From Opisthocomus hoazin (taxonomy: Eukaryota; Chordata; Aves; Opisthocomiformes; Opisthocomidae), in NCBI RefSeq assembly GCF_030867145.1, contig NC_134431.1, positions 11,765,089-11,829,088 on the forward strand: a stretch of DNA of 64,000 nucleotides, written 5' to 3'. Every line of letters begins with the position of its first letter. Within the stretch, counting starts at the first letter, position 1. Shown one piece after another: positions 49,388 through 61,000 of the stretch. The position numbers and the translations under genes were made by a program. Below the pieces are notes generated by a model. The model made no database searches and was not told the origin of the DNA. It saw only the letters and a program-made list of their open reading frames with translations.

Positions 49388-49530
49388 AAAAATCAGCTTT
49401 CCAGTTGATTGCCAGCTTTGATTTGACATTTGATTGATCACCTGTCATCTTGCTGCCTTTGATCTATTCATTCTTGATATATATCAATAAATCACTCACC
49501 ATGGTAACCCAAGTGCCAATGACGTAAGGC
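49388..49530 (+). promoter_or_regulatory. Candidate intronic enhancer with HOX-PBX, MEIS and TCF motifs
   Basis: The block contains CTTTGAT twice (about 49417 and 49457; TCF/LEF- or SOX-like), TTTGACA, TGATTGAT (49431-49438; PBX-HOX type) and CTGTCA (49442-49447; MEIS/TGIF). Further along come ATCAATAAATCA (about 49483), a CCATGGTAACC site resembling RFX half-sites, and TGACGTAAG (about 49519; CREB/ATF type). Such dense, diverse homeodomain-type motifs with no repeat character, 1.1 kb inside the first intron, are typical of a conserved developmental element. Function is inferred from motifs only. Confidence 0.4.
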
Positions 49531-52500
49531 TTGCCCTCTAGATTCTCTTAGCCAGACATGCACAATTATTATCTTGTTTGGCTTTTAATGTAGGCGGGTT
49601 TTTCCCCTTCTTTTTTTCTTTGTGTCCTTTGTCAGATTAGTTCTCTAAAGAAAACTAATATTTTATGGTTTTAGTTTTAAAATGGTTTACTAATTTTTCC
49701 TCCCCCTTCTGGATATTTTCTAGGTGTAGCACATTGTATGTGGGACAATATGTATGGGCAAGTTCAGTGGCATACTTGAATAAACTTTGAAAAGTAGTGC
49801 TTGGGATTCATTCAAAGGTAAATGTTATTTCAAAGAGACTGGGGCATGCATAACTTTTATAAACTTACATATTTTGTCATATTTGTAGAGAAGTAGGACA
49901 ATGGGATGCAGGCAGAGTCTTTTGGGATGTGACCAATGAATGTACCTAGGCAGGTTGCTAGTACGATTCCTGGCAAGTCAGGATCCCCTTTAACCATAAA
50001 TAATAGTTAAGCTAGAAATGCATGTATGTGTGTATTCAGAAGAACTCTCTGATGAGTTGCTATTATTGTTTTATTCACAAAGAGGTTATATCTGAATAAG
50101 GCATTAACATTTTCAACTTGCAGGATAAATAGCTATTTTTTCATGGATGCTGATCATCACAGTGACAGTGCTAGAATTGCTCTTTTTTCTCTCTGTCAGA
50201 AGTAAGAGGCTTCATTTTATTTTGTTTTCAAAGCAGAATTTTCACTTGGAGTGTGTGTACTATCTTTTTTGTAGAAGGGGCACCCCAGTTCTTTTTTAGA
50301 AACATGGGCTACAGAGTAAGTAAATTTTTTTGCGAGCACAGCCCATGCTGTTGTTTCCCGGGATTTCCCTGCTGAGAATACAGTAAGATATGTTTTTATC
50401 CAGAATGCTACAGTATTTTTGAGACTCTTAATGATGAGAGTGAAATTTGAGTGACCGCAATTACATCTCTCCTTCCTTATTATCATTATAAAATGTGCCT
50501 TGCTCTTCGGTGGTGCATTTCTTTGATTATATTTGTCCTCAGATCAGTGTTGTTTCAGGTGAGCAAAATACTGCAAATGCAGTTCAGTTTCATCCAGCAT
50601 AACTGGTATGAAGTAGGTTTATACATTTGCCATAGTTCTCCTGCTTTGAAGTTGTATTTGTGTGTTTGGGGGGAGCAGAGGGGGTTTCAAAGAGCAGACG
50701 TTCCTGTTGTGTGTAGTTCTTAAAACTGACTTTCATTTTCAGGGATAGTACTGAGGTTCGGTTTTGTATGGTGATAAATACCTCAAAGTGACAGGAGACA
50801 GACTGTGCAATAAGAAATGAATCTCTCATCAAGGCTGATGGCAAAGCTCCTTATTCCTTTTTTTTTTTTTTTTAAGGAGTTAATACGTTATATATTACTT
50901 AATTTTCACTTTTATTTGTTCTTAGTTCTGCAAGTTCAAAGGTATCAGTTGCACTGCATTTTGTCTTGATGGCAGCAGAGATATTGAAGAGAAGTTTGCA
51001 ACTTTTAGCTTCTTTAGATAGTTCACATCCAACGGAAGAAAAATGATAAGCCTTATGATTCTGGACATGCCTGCTTTTGTCATTTCTTAAAATTAAATAC
51101 TATGCACAACTGTAAATAATTACTACCATGCACCGACTTTGAAAGCAGGTTTCTAGTTTGATTAATGAATAATGTAAAGGTTAGAGAGAACCAGCGAGTG
51201 AATCAGAAGTGAAGTCCTGCTGCTAGATGAAAATCTATCTAGAGAAATATACATGGCAATTTTGTCCTTTTCTATTATTAATTTTAAGCCTTGTATTCCT
51301 AAGAAATATATTACAGACCATTGTAATGAAACAAGGTAGTGTAACTGAATACATGGGACACTATTTATGCTTGATGACGGGGATTTTTGATCTGAAATTA
51401 CACTTTTAAGGACACTTTATTTCACATCAACACCGAAACTACGTCAAATGCATTTTGATCTTCCCAGGGCTGAATCTTTCCTGAATCGTCATTCCTTTTT
51501 GAGATCGTCATTTCCATTTCGATAATTCTTGAACGAGTTACAGCTCTTTGTATCAGTGCTTGCTTTAGTATCATACTTCTGTTTACAATAAACAGCCCAT
51601 TTGTGTTGTAGCTTTCACCCAAATGAATCACAAAGGGCTTTACAAACATGGGCCTAATCCGTCTCTTGCTCAGGTGCAAATCAAGAATAGCTTTACTAGC
51701 AGCATCAGTGCAGTTGCAATGAGTAGTGTCTGCTCCTGCGAGTAAGAAGAGACTCAGGCCCTGAAAGTACTTCGTCCTTCAATGAAATGCAGCCACCTCT
51801 GGGGTAGAAGTCTTGTAACGATTCCGTAACAAATGGTAATATATTAACAGAAGGGTGGAAAAAGGGTGGGAGCAGAGCAGAATTGCTATTCAGATTTTAT
51901 TCCTAGGGGTATGAAATAGCTTTCAAACACAATTTCACTGGATTAAACCCTCCTTTCCCCTGCAGCTTGTTTAAATGTGCATATTTTATTTTGTGATCAT
52001 GAATTGCTAGTTTGCTTTTTTAAAGCCTGTGAAGAGGAATCTGAACTTAACGCCTTTTCCAGCTGCAATTTTGTATTTCTTCTTTTCTTTCTCTCCAAGC
52101 TCCAATAGCCTATCTAAGCACCAAAGCTCTGGAAAAGTACAGCAGAAACAGATATCAGTTGCATTTATTTTGTTTGTTGGAGCTGTAGAATAACACAGTT
52201 TTGTTTTTAGAAGAGTCTTCATACAGCAGCAAACGGAAGATGGTTAGCAGTCAGTACTTTAAAGCTGCAGTTTGCACCTTAGTAGTAAAAGGTTATTTAA
52301 AACAGAAACATATTTAGAAAGTGAAATTCTGCTTCTGCGGAGAGCAGAGTAAATGACCAGCTAGGTCTGATATGTATATTTCTGTGATGAAAGGAAGTGA
52401 TATATACATGAATTAATAACCCAGAGCGTTGTGGCTTTTTGAGTGTTATTTGTAGCCTTTATTACAGGGGCAATAGAAGCAGGTTCCAAGCAAGCAGTAC

Positions 52501-55328
52501 TGAATGAAACTGTAGAAATGGCAGCACTGCTTTGTTTAAACACCCTCCAGAAAAGCAAGTGCACATCAAACCCACCTAAATAGCTCATGCCTCAGAACCT
52601 TTCAGCTACTGTGCACATCACGATGCTGACAGATGACCAGAAAACCAAGGTCTTCATAAACAAGAGGAGCCTTTAAATCCTGGGTAATTAAATATATTCA
52701 AAAATAGGTACTTTTGCAACTAAAGAGGCAGCAAAATTAGTTGCCATCTGTGTTAAATTCTGGAGTCGGCTACTAAGCCCAAAGCTGCTATGTAATTTTT
52801 TCCTATATCAAAACTCAGACTGGAATGGGACAATTTGAAATCATGTTCATTTTAGTTACTGTTTCCTTATCTCAATTTTACTCTCACATATCAAAGCACA
52901 GCGTATTATCACTAGGTAAAGAGTGGGACTCACCAAGAGTTCAGCCCCTGTGACTGTGAAATAAAAGATGTTTCCATCAGTAAATGACACAATTTTATAG
53001 CACTTTTAAAAACATGTTCGTTGTCAGAAATTCTTTTGCAAAAATGCTCTCCCTCTTCTGTGCTTTCTAATCGAAAAGCCTATTTTCTTCAAAATGGCAG
53101 GATTTCGGTGTTTCCTCCTGGAGCTTTCTCCTCCTGATTTTTGCTCTCATTAGTAGCACCCACCTCAAGTGACTGTTTCCCCTAGAAGAGGTCCCTGGAG
53201 TTCCTCCGTTGCACAGGGCCAGGGTGAGCCTTTTTCCCATCATTTTGCTTTCCATCCCGATGAGGACATCACTCCCAGAGAGCTACTCCAGACTCACAGA
53301 AAAAAAAAAAAAAAAAGCTGTCAGTTGCTGTGGCTGCAATTCCCAACTTAGCAGCAGCAGAGGGAATGGAACTGTACTCTATCAATTACAGTTGGAACCA
53401 GAGGCTAAACACTTATTGTGTTAAGCTATTGTGCAGATCTTAAGAGCTCAAATGTAAAAAAAATATCATGTCAGCTAGTGGCGGGGAGAGTAAGGCCTGG
53501 TTCTTCTACTGGATGACGTATTATTAGCAAATGCAAAGTAAAATGATTCAAATTCTATTTAATGCCTCTCGGGTTGAGACATGTGTGTACCATATTATGC
53601 CTTAAAGAAGGGGGATCCTACTGACTTTACTGCTAAAATAAGCCTTTGTTTCTCCCTATTCTCTGCAAAATGAAAATATTTGTGAAGTTTTACCTCTAAA
53701 GCGTGCTCATGCAAGCAGAGAGACATTTTCATCTGTCTCCGAATCTGATACAGGAGTCGACTGGAAACACATTACACTCTCAGCTGAATTCTTACATTTC
53801 ATTCATGCAAGAGCAGTGATTTTTCATTACCTTTTTAATTACAATAATTTGCATGGGAGTGGGTCCAGTTCTGCAGCTCTTACTCAGCACTTTGCTTCAA
53901 TGGGTAACTGGCCCATATAAAGACTGTCTATGTGAGACTGGGCTGTTTAGCTACAAAATTAAATGTACGTGTTTCTTTAGGAATGTTTTGCCTCTGAAGA
54001 GGGACCAGATTCTACCATGAAGCTTTAATCTGGGGAGAGTTCTGCTTGTGACTTGTGTTACTAAGGGTTGCATGCTATTCTTTTCTAAAGTCTGTGTGAC
54101 TGAGACATTTTTCTTGTTCGGCTAACTTCACTTCTCAAACACGTTTCCATTCTCTGTGTTAATTATCAAACACTGTTTCTTGGTACCAGCAGATGATAGG
54201 GTCTTTTAAAGAGTCCTTTTTTAACGTGCAGTGTTAACGTTGTACACACGAGCAGCAGCTCTCAAGTGAATTCATGAAGACGGTTTTGCAGATTGGAAGC
54301 CTGAAAGTTCCTTGTAGTTTTAGGGACTAAAATCAGTTCTTTCTCATTAAGGTGACCTCTCACTTGAGGCTGTTGGATCTTGGCACCAAGTCATTTTTAC
54401 CACGTTATAATAACGGCTTCTGCAACTCAGAAATACCTTGACAGTGAACCATGTATTTTTTAAGGTTTCAAGGAAAAACGCATCATAGAAGCACGCTATT
54501 TCCCATTAGATTTACACATCCCTCTTTAACTGTTGCTGGCTTTTCATCCGTTGCCTTGTGAGGTTTTTCAGGCAAAAAGAAGTGGAAAAACTGGTCTTAT
54601 GATCTAAGTGTTGCATTAAGTGTTTCGGTTAGAAAAATGAAGAGAATCTTTGTTTCCCTAAAAGAAATGTTTTCCCTCTTTGCCCTAGGAAAAAGAAAGT
54701 CACAACAATAGCTTCAAAATGACAGGATTTCATTGTGAAAAATACATAGTTTATAATGTGCAGCGCCTGATAGTCCCGAGTATTGGTAAAATTCCACAGT
54801 TAAATAGGACAAACAGTCCTAAATGTATTGGAAACAGATCCTCTTCAGGTATGCACACATACATACCTGCGAAAAGGAGATACAAGCGTCTCTGCCTGGG
54901 AGAGGGATGCACCATTCTTATTGACAGAAACTGCAAAGCTCAGTTGTTTAGAGCAGTTTTTGATTATTTCACCAATATTTGCCCAAACATTAAAACTCCT
55001 GTGATGTTAGGAGTTGTGTCCACTGAAAGTCCTTTGTTAGTGTTTATTTTCTTTAACCCCCCAGCTGCTGGAGGCTGGTGATTATACAAGTGCCCAATAT
55101 GCGTTTTAAAAGGAAATTTTATTTTGAACTACTTGCTATGGAGAACTAAGGAGCCTGAAAACATGCAGCCTAAAAGTTCTTATGCCAGAAGAAAAATGCC
55201 ATGATTCTCAAAGTGATTGTTTTTAACATCTCATAATTTTCAGCTAGTCTCATCATTTTTGAGGTTGTACGTTGTGATTTTTGAATAAACAAGGTTGGCA
55301 ATATTGCTTTTGCTGATTCTCATGATGA

Positions 55329-55383
55329 ACTGGTGTATGTGTCTGCATATGTAATTATATACGTACACACACATAATACCAGT
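55329..55383. repeat. 55-bp imperfect hairpin with TG/CA-type arms
   Basis: ACTGGTGTATGTGT (55329-55342) and ACACATAATACCAGT (55369-55383) are inverted copies with one mismatch and one bulge. The AT-rich middle (GCATATGTAATTATATACGT) is itself partly self-complementary. Part of the pairing comes from simple TG/CA alternation, so it may be incidental. Confidence 0.35.
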
Positions 55384-57094
55384 AAACAAAATACGTAACA
55401 TAATGATGGAGTGGAGTTACATGAATAGTAGCTCTGAATTTGTATTGCTATAAACAAAGCAGTTTTGAGAGATCAGACGATCGGTTCTTGAGGAGTGGCT
55501 TTCAATTGAAGTTTTGTGGAGATTGTTTTTAGTGGCAATTAAATCTAGAAAGTTAATAGCCAGTAACTGTTCTTTAAAGTCTAAAGATCTGCAAGACCGA
55601 CAAGGAATGCAGAGCCTGCCTTTTTTCAGATATAATCAGGCTCAACTTTATTGAAAAAAAATTTACAACTAGCAACATTAATGCTGTATTTTTATTGTAT
55701 TAATGCAAATGAGATGCTGACTTCTTTCTTTCATCTCCATGGCTTGTATCTATTATAGCTGTATCTTATTCCTTTCTGTGTCTTTTCTCCCTGTGTTCTG
55801 TAAACTGCAATCGTCTAATGATACTGAAGCTCATTAAAGTTACTCACGATGCTAAAGAGACTATGGGAAGCGTTCTTAGCTCTAGAAGGCTATAGAAAAA
55901 CAAAACTAGTGAGTATATGGGGAAAACTAATCCAGATGAACCCTTCCATTCCCATTTTGGGAAACCTTTAAAACTGATAGGTCAAACCAAACAGGAATAA
56001 AAAAACTTGCAAGAAAGACTGTGCACTGGAAAGAACAGGTCGTTTTTAATATACATCCCTACCTGACAAAGATAAAGAGCAATAAAGTTTTAAGGAGCTT
56101 TCTGGCTCTTCCTGCATCTCTCTCAAAAGACTCATTTAATTGAAAAGCCTGTTGTGCTTGTTTTTATGCATGTAAAAGAGAAAAGGGGCAATTTTGCACG
56201 AGGCCTAATATTCCAACACAATATAATCAGAACTCTTTCTGGTTGCTTTTTAAGTCTCTGTGTTCATATAAAATTAAGACCCACTTATCTTAAATTGTAG
56301 TAAATCTCATTCAATATTGCTTTCATAACTTAAAAAATGCTGTTACATATTCCCAGAGAAACTTTGCTGAAGTGATATTTGGTCTGTTTATGTGGAATCA
56401 GGGCAGAATTTCTATTGAAAAAGGAGCAGCAAACAGTTCTTGTTTTTAATGAAAATAATTAAATTCTCTGACATGCCTTGATAGCAGAGATTTTTTTCTA
56501 GTGAAACTCTGCTTAGAGGAGATTGTAATGAAAATCCAGACATTGGTGCAGTTTGGTATGTGCAGACAGCGAGCCTATTTCTGTCACTTACCCTCTGCTT
56601 GGACAGAAGCAATTTTTTTGGTAGAAAGATTTTACTCTGAATTTTCCATATATAAATAATTTTGTGTGAATTACGCTGGGAATCACCACCGCGATTCATA
56701 AGGCCTGCAATTTTCTTTGTACCCATAGGAAGAACTCATTTACTTCCCGCAGCGTGAGAGGACTTCACAGAAAAGAGCTGGATCTTTTCATGATGTACAG
56801 TTTTGTATCGGAGAAGCATAACCTTATGCTAGCTGGTATATTGGTCTACCAAAATTTTTTTTATGTATATTTCAGCCATGTTATAACATTTAGAAGCACA
56901 GTACAAGTAGCATTAAATTGACATGTGAAAGGAGAAAGAAGCTAAGTAGTTGTATGGATCATCTGTAGCATTAAATGCTAAAAAAATTAAAAGCTTTCTA
57001 GTGCTTTTGATTAGCTGCACGGTTCGTGCTCATATAAGTGTGCTTTGTTAGGAAGTGGAGTAATATTTTTTTACACTTGGCACCTTTCTTCCAA

Positions 57095-57240
57095 GGATTT
57101 CTTACTAATGCTATGTACTCCTCAGAATAACCCCAGTGAAGTAGAATATTTTTTCCCCATTTTACAGAAAGGCAAATTGAAGCCAGGAGGTATTAGCTGA
57201 TTTGCTCAAGGTCAAACAGCACTTGCTCCTAATTCCCTGC
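57095..57240 (+). repeat. MIR/L2-type relic in intron 1
   Basis: CCCCATTTTACAGAAAGGCAAATTGAAGCCAGGAGG, then GCTGATTTGCTCAAGGTCAAACAGC (read in pieces) matches the hallmark MIR/L2 segment CCCCATTTTACAGATGAGGAAACTGAGGCACAGAGAGG, then GACTTGCCCAAGGTCACACAGC. The order and spacing agree. The preceding CTATGTACTCCTCAGAATAACC fits the upstream part of the same element. Confidence 0.7.
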
Positions 57241-57859
57241 TCCAGGTGCTAGATCACATTTCTTATCGTCAGCGTGCTTACAGGAGGAAAAGTGGGCTGG
57301 AGGCATCCACACGCCTGCTGCTGGGGTGAGAGGAGGAGCAGCCCAGGGGGGTACAGGGAGATCAGCCCTGGAGGGGAGCTGGAAAGGCAGCTTCATCCCA
57401 TCCGTCCAGCTCCCTGTGACAGAGGAGACAGCACTTTGCTCATGTCCAGGAGCTTCCAAAAGTGGGAGGACTCAGTTAGCAAAAGCAGAGCTCTATTAAC
57501 AAGGAAAGGAGCTTTACTGTGCAACAGTTTATATAATTTAAGTCTTGTACCTTCCCTAAATTATCCTCAGATGCATTTTTGGTTGGTGATAAGTTTCAGG
57601 ACCAGAGAATTTGGTTATGGTTAGTTTTCCTCCCATATACTGTTCTACATTTCTTTGTCAGACCTGGGATCTAGCTTTGAGCTTCTGAGAGTATGTAATG
57701 CATTGCCCTGAGAAATATGAAAAACCTGGTCTAATTGCAGCTAAACAGGACATACACATTTTTCCTTCACCCAGCCAGCCAGAGGTGGTTGGTAATCTCT
57801 GGTAATAGACTTTGAGGCTCTGATTTTTGTAAATCAGCTTCTAATGTTAAGTGTCTAAA

Positions 57860-57955
57860 TCCTTACATGGGCATCTAAAGAGACCTGAATTTTCAAAAGC
57901 TTTTAGCACCAGGCAGTTCCCATGGCTCTTCCTTAGTTCCCTCCTTGTGTAAACT
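57860..57955. repeat. Ancient palindromic amniote repeat relic in intron 1
   Basis: CCTGAATTTTCAAAAGCTTT, TTAGCACCAGGCAGTTCCCATGG, with TAAGTGTCTAAATCC ahead of it, resembles the widespread old palindromic element (GCCTGATTTTCAGAGGTGCT, GAGCACCCTCAGCTCCCATTG). The right half is eroded. Confidence 0.4.
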
Positions 57956-60419
57956 GGGATTGTTAAGCCTTGATCAAGGGCAGTGTTGTTTTTCTGAAGT
58001 GGAGATGTATATATTGCCTATAGAAGAAATATGATGCAAGTAATAACCTATGGATTCATTAAGGATTGTTTATGTTTATTTTCACACCATATTATATTTC
58101 ATGAATGGTCATTTCAGCCATTATATTGACAGGAACTCAGAATAAATCTTAGGTAATATAGGGCTAATCTGCCATACCTGGAAGACCACCTGCTACCCTA
58201 TCGGACAGAGGCCAGATCCTTTGGTGCTGAATCTCCAGGTAGGGTTTTCTTCTCTGGAGCCGGGGTCTTGGGAAGTTCTCCAATGGCTCCTTTTCGTGTG
58301 GAAATTAATGCTTGCCTCCATTTCTGAATAGTAGGTTATTAGAGTTCGTATGCAAAGTCCCAGGATGGGAATTTGTCTCTCTTTGATAATTGATATAATA
58401 ATATATAGTTTTAGTGGTCCAAAGTCCTTAAGCTTGAGCCTTGTGTACGTAATTTATTTCTTACTGTTATTAACTGTAATTTAGTTGTTGGCGCCTTTCA
58501 TTGCCTTAGATTGAAGGGAGTGTCTCTATCCCATTGCTCCTCCATAAACAATGCCCTTTTAGGGTTCCTTATCCTGTATCCTTGCCCAGACATTTCCTAG
58601 CCTGTCAAATACTGTCATTTTATTCCTTACAGATCATTCACAGTATGTCTCCTGTTGCACACACAAATAAGAACAAATGCAATCAGGATGCATCATCGTT
58701 TAGCATAACAAATAAAAGCCGATCTGTGCAGATTTCCCTTAAAGCATCTCTTAATATGTATTGTTAAAATGTCTGAAGATGTCTTTTACTCATAAGCGTT
58801 TAATTATTTGTGACAATTAAACTAATATTCAGAGCAGGAAAAAAATGAGGGTATTAAATATTTTCTCTTGTCAAAAGCTAACAAAACGTCACCTGACAGT
58901 AAACTCCTTCAATTTTGTATTTCAAGTATACCTTATAACTGAAGAAGCACTTGAACAAAATTACGGGACCCCATTTCACAACACTGGATTTTGTATTGAA
59001 TTTGAGGAAATTGTATTTTTAAAGCTAGACCAAAATTTAAGGGTGCATCATTAAAGCATAATGAGCAGCTGAATACTTGATGATTAAAAAGTAGCTTCTA
59101 TCAATTTTTAAGTCTGTGCTGAAATTTACAGCTGGGGTCCTTCTGACTGAATCAGGGACTCAGACCAGAGTTTTGTATCCTTGGACAGTTATTGTTTTAC
59201 TTGTACCTGAGAAAAAAAAGCTCAAATAACATGAAGCATGTCATCAACCTTTTCTGCATTCAGAATTCTATGTCTGTTTTGTTGGTTTTTGTCTGATGAT
59301 CCCTCTAGCCGGATGGATTGTTTGAACTGGAGAGGCAACATGCTTTGGATGGGGCAGAACAAACAGCCAACATTGCTGCCCAGGGCTCAGCACCTTCACC
59401 TGCCTGGCAGCCTTTTAATGTGGTAAAAGCTCAGCTATGGGATAACGAAAAGGAGGGAAAAACCAGGGAAGATCTTGAAAAGAACAGAAAACCAGTGAAG
59501 GCCTTGAGAGCGATGTTGTATGGAGGCTGGAGCACTGCATAGCCCTAGGCACGGCAACAATAACATCTATATTATGGGCATAACAGTTCTTATAGTCCAG
59601 ATTGTTTGGGATTTTCTGTTGAGAGGTTTGATTTCCACTGGTTCTAATATTTCCAGTTTTGAGCTGCTCAGAGCAACCATTTCCGTTATCAAAATCTGTG
59701 TTTCCTTTCTTAAAATGTTCTTCCTGTAATTTAGGGTAGGATGTTATTTGGCAAAAAATTAGAAGACGTACATCAGGGTTTGTTTCAAAGCTGTGGGACC
59801 GCTGTGCTTTCTGGCAGTGACGTGAACATTTTTTCAGAGAGATCTTCTGCTTTCCCTGAGAAAATCCACCCAAATTTATCTGACTTATAAAGTCTAAAAG
59901 TTGCTGTTGCCAAAGAATTTTTAGAAGGTGACACAGCATTCTCTGACGTGCCATCTCCACCATGCATGCTCTGTTCTCGGCTTCTCTTTTTCAATTACAT
60001 TCCCTTAAAATACGTTTTAGCTGGGGATAAGTAGGACAATTGCTTTCCGTGCTGCAGGGGCAGTGATGGGTCTGAGCAGTCAAAGGAGAATGGGGAAATG
60101 GCCTGTGTTGTGCATTGAGCTGGAGCCCAGGCCCTGAGATGCAAAGCAGGGAAATTTAGGAAGCAGAACATGGGCAAGAAGGGGTAAGGACAGGGGCAGA
60201 GAGCATGAAATTACCAAAGGTCTGTAGAAAACAGTGGTAAAAATGTATATAAATGTACACTTGACTCTGTTCCCCGGTCAATGTCGAGTGTGATGTTCAG
60301 CATTAGCTCTTGCAGTGAATGCATCCAACAGTTTCTGTCTAGATTAAGACCTGGGTGGAAGGAAGTGTGGTTCCACGTGTGTGGTTCCTAGCTTTTCTCA
60401 GCTTGCTTTTTCAAAAGCC

Positions 60420-61000
60420 TGGCTGGGCCCTGGCTTCATCGCCGGCAGGGCGTGGATGTGTGCAGGAAATTAATCTGCCTCAGCTGGGAAGAAAGGAGCC
60501 ATCGGTGGGCTCGTGTGGGAGCTGAACCCGAGGAGCCGCCAGGCTGCAGCGGGTCCCAGCCTGGCACCGCTGAGGTGGGCACTCAGCCCCAGGGGACCTT
60601 CTGCTCTGGGGAAAAAAGTAGAAAAATTTGCTTAAAATTTACCAGAGCAGTGCCGCCCAGTCTGTTAAAGGGTGTTGACAACGTCCCGTCTGCGAGGCAT
60701 GGCACAGGTAACTCGGGAGCAGTGGTGCAGCCGGTGCGAAGCGCTGTGGAAAGGAGGGAAGTCCCAATTCCCCACCCAGAGTCTGAGGGCACGCGGGCAG
60801 CAAGGCTCAGGGCCGCACCTTGGCTGGCGAGAATTAAACAGATGTGTTGGAAGCGTTCAGGCAGCACACCAAAAGGTGCGTGGAAGCCATATAGAATGTA
60901 TAATTACAATATATATTGGGCAGTTGCGAGGTGTCAGTGTGTTGAGCGGCGGGAGCTGCCTGGCCAGCAGGCTGGGGTGCCGCAGGTAGGCCAGAGCAGA
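60420..61000. other. GC-rich, CpG-containing patch in intron 1
   Basis: Base composition rises clearly above the intronic background, with roughly two dozen CpG dinucleotides (for example GCCGGCAGGGCGTGG, GGTGCGAAGCGCTG, CACGCGGGC). A stop-free + frame of 214 codons (GTG-initiated, 60452-61096) spans it, but this reflects GC content. It could be a minor alternative promoter or enhancer CpG cluster, a GC-rich repeat relic, or chance. Confidence 0.4.
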
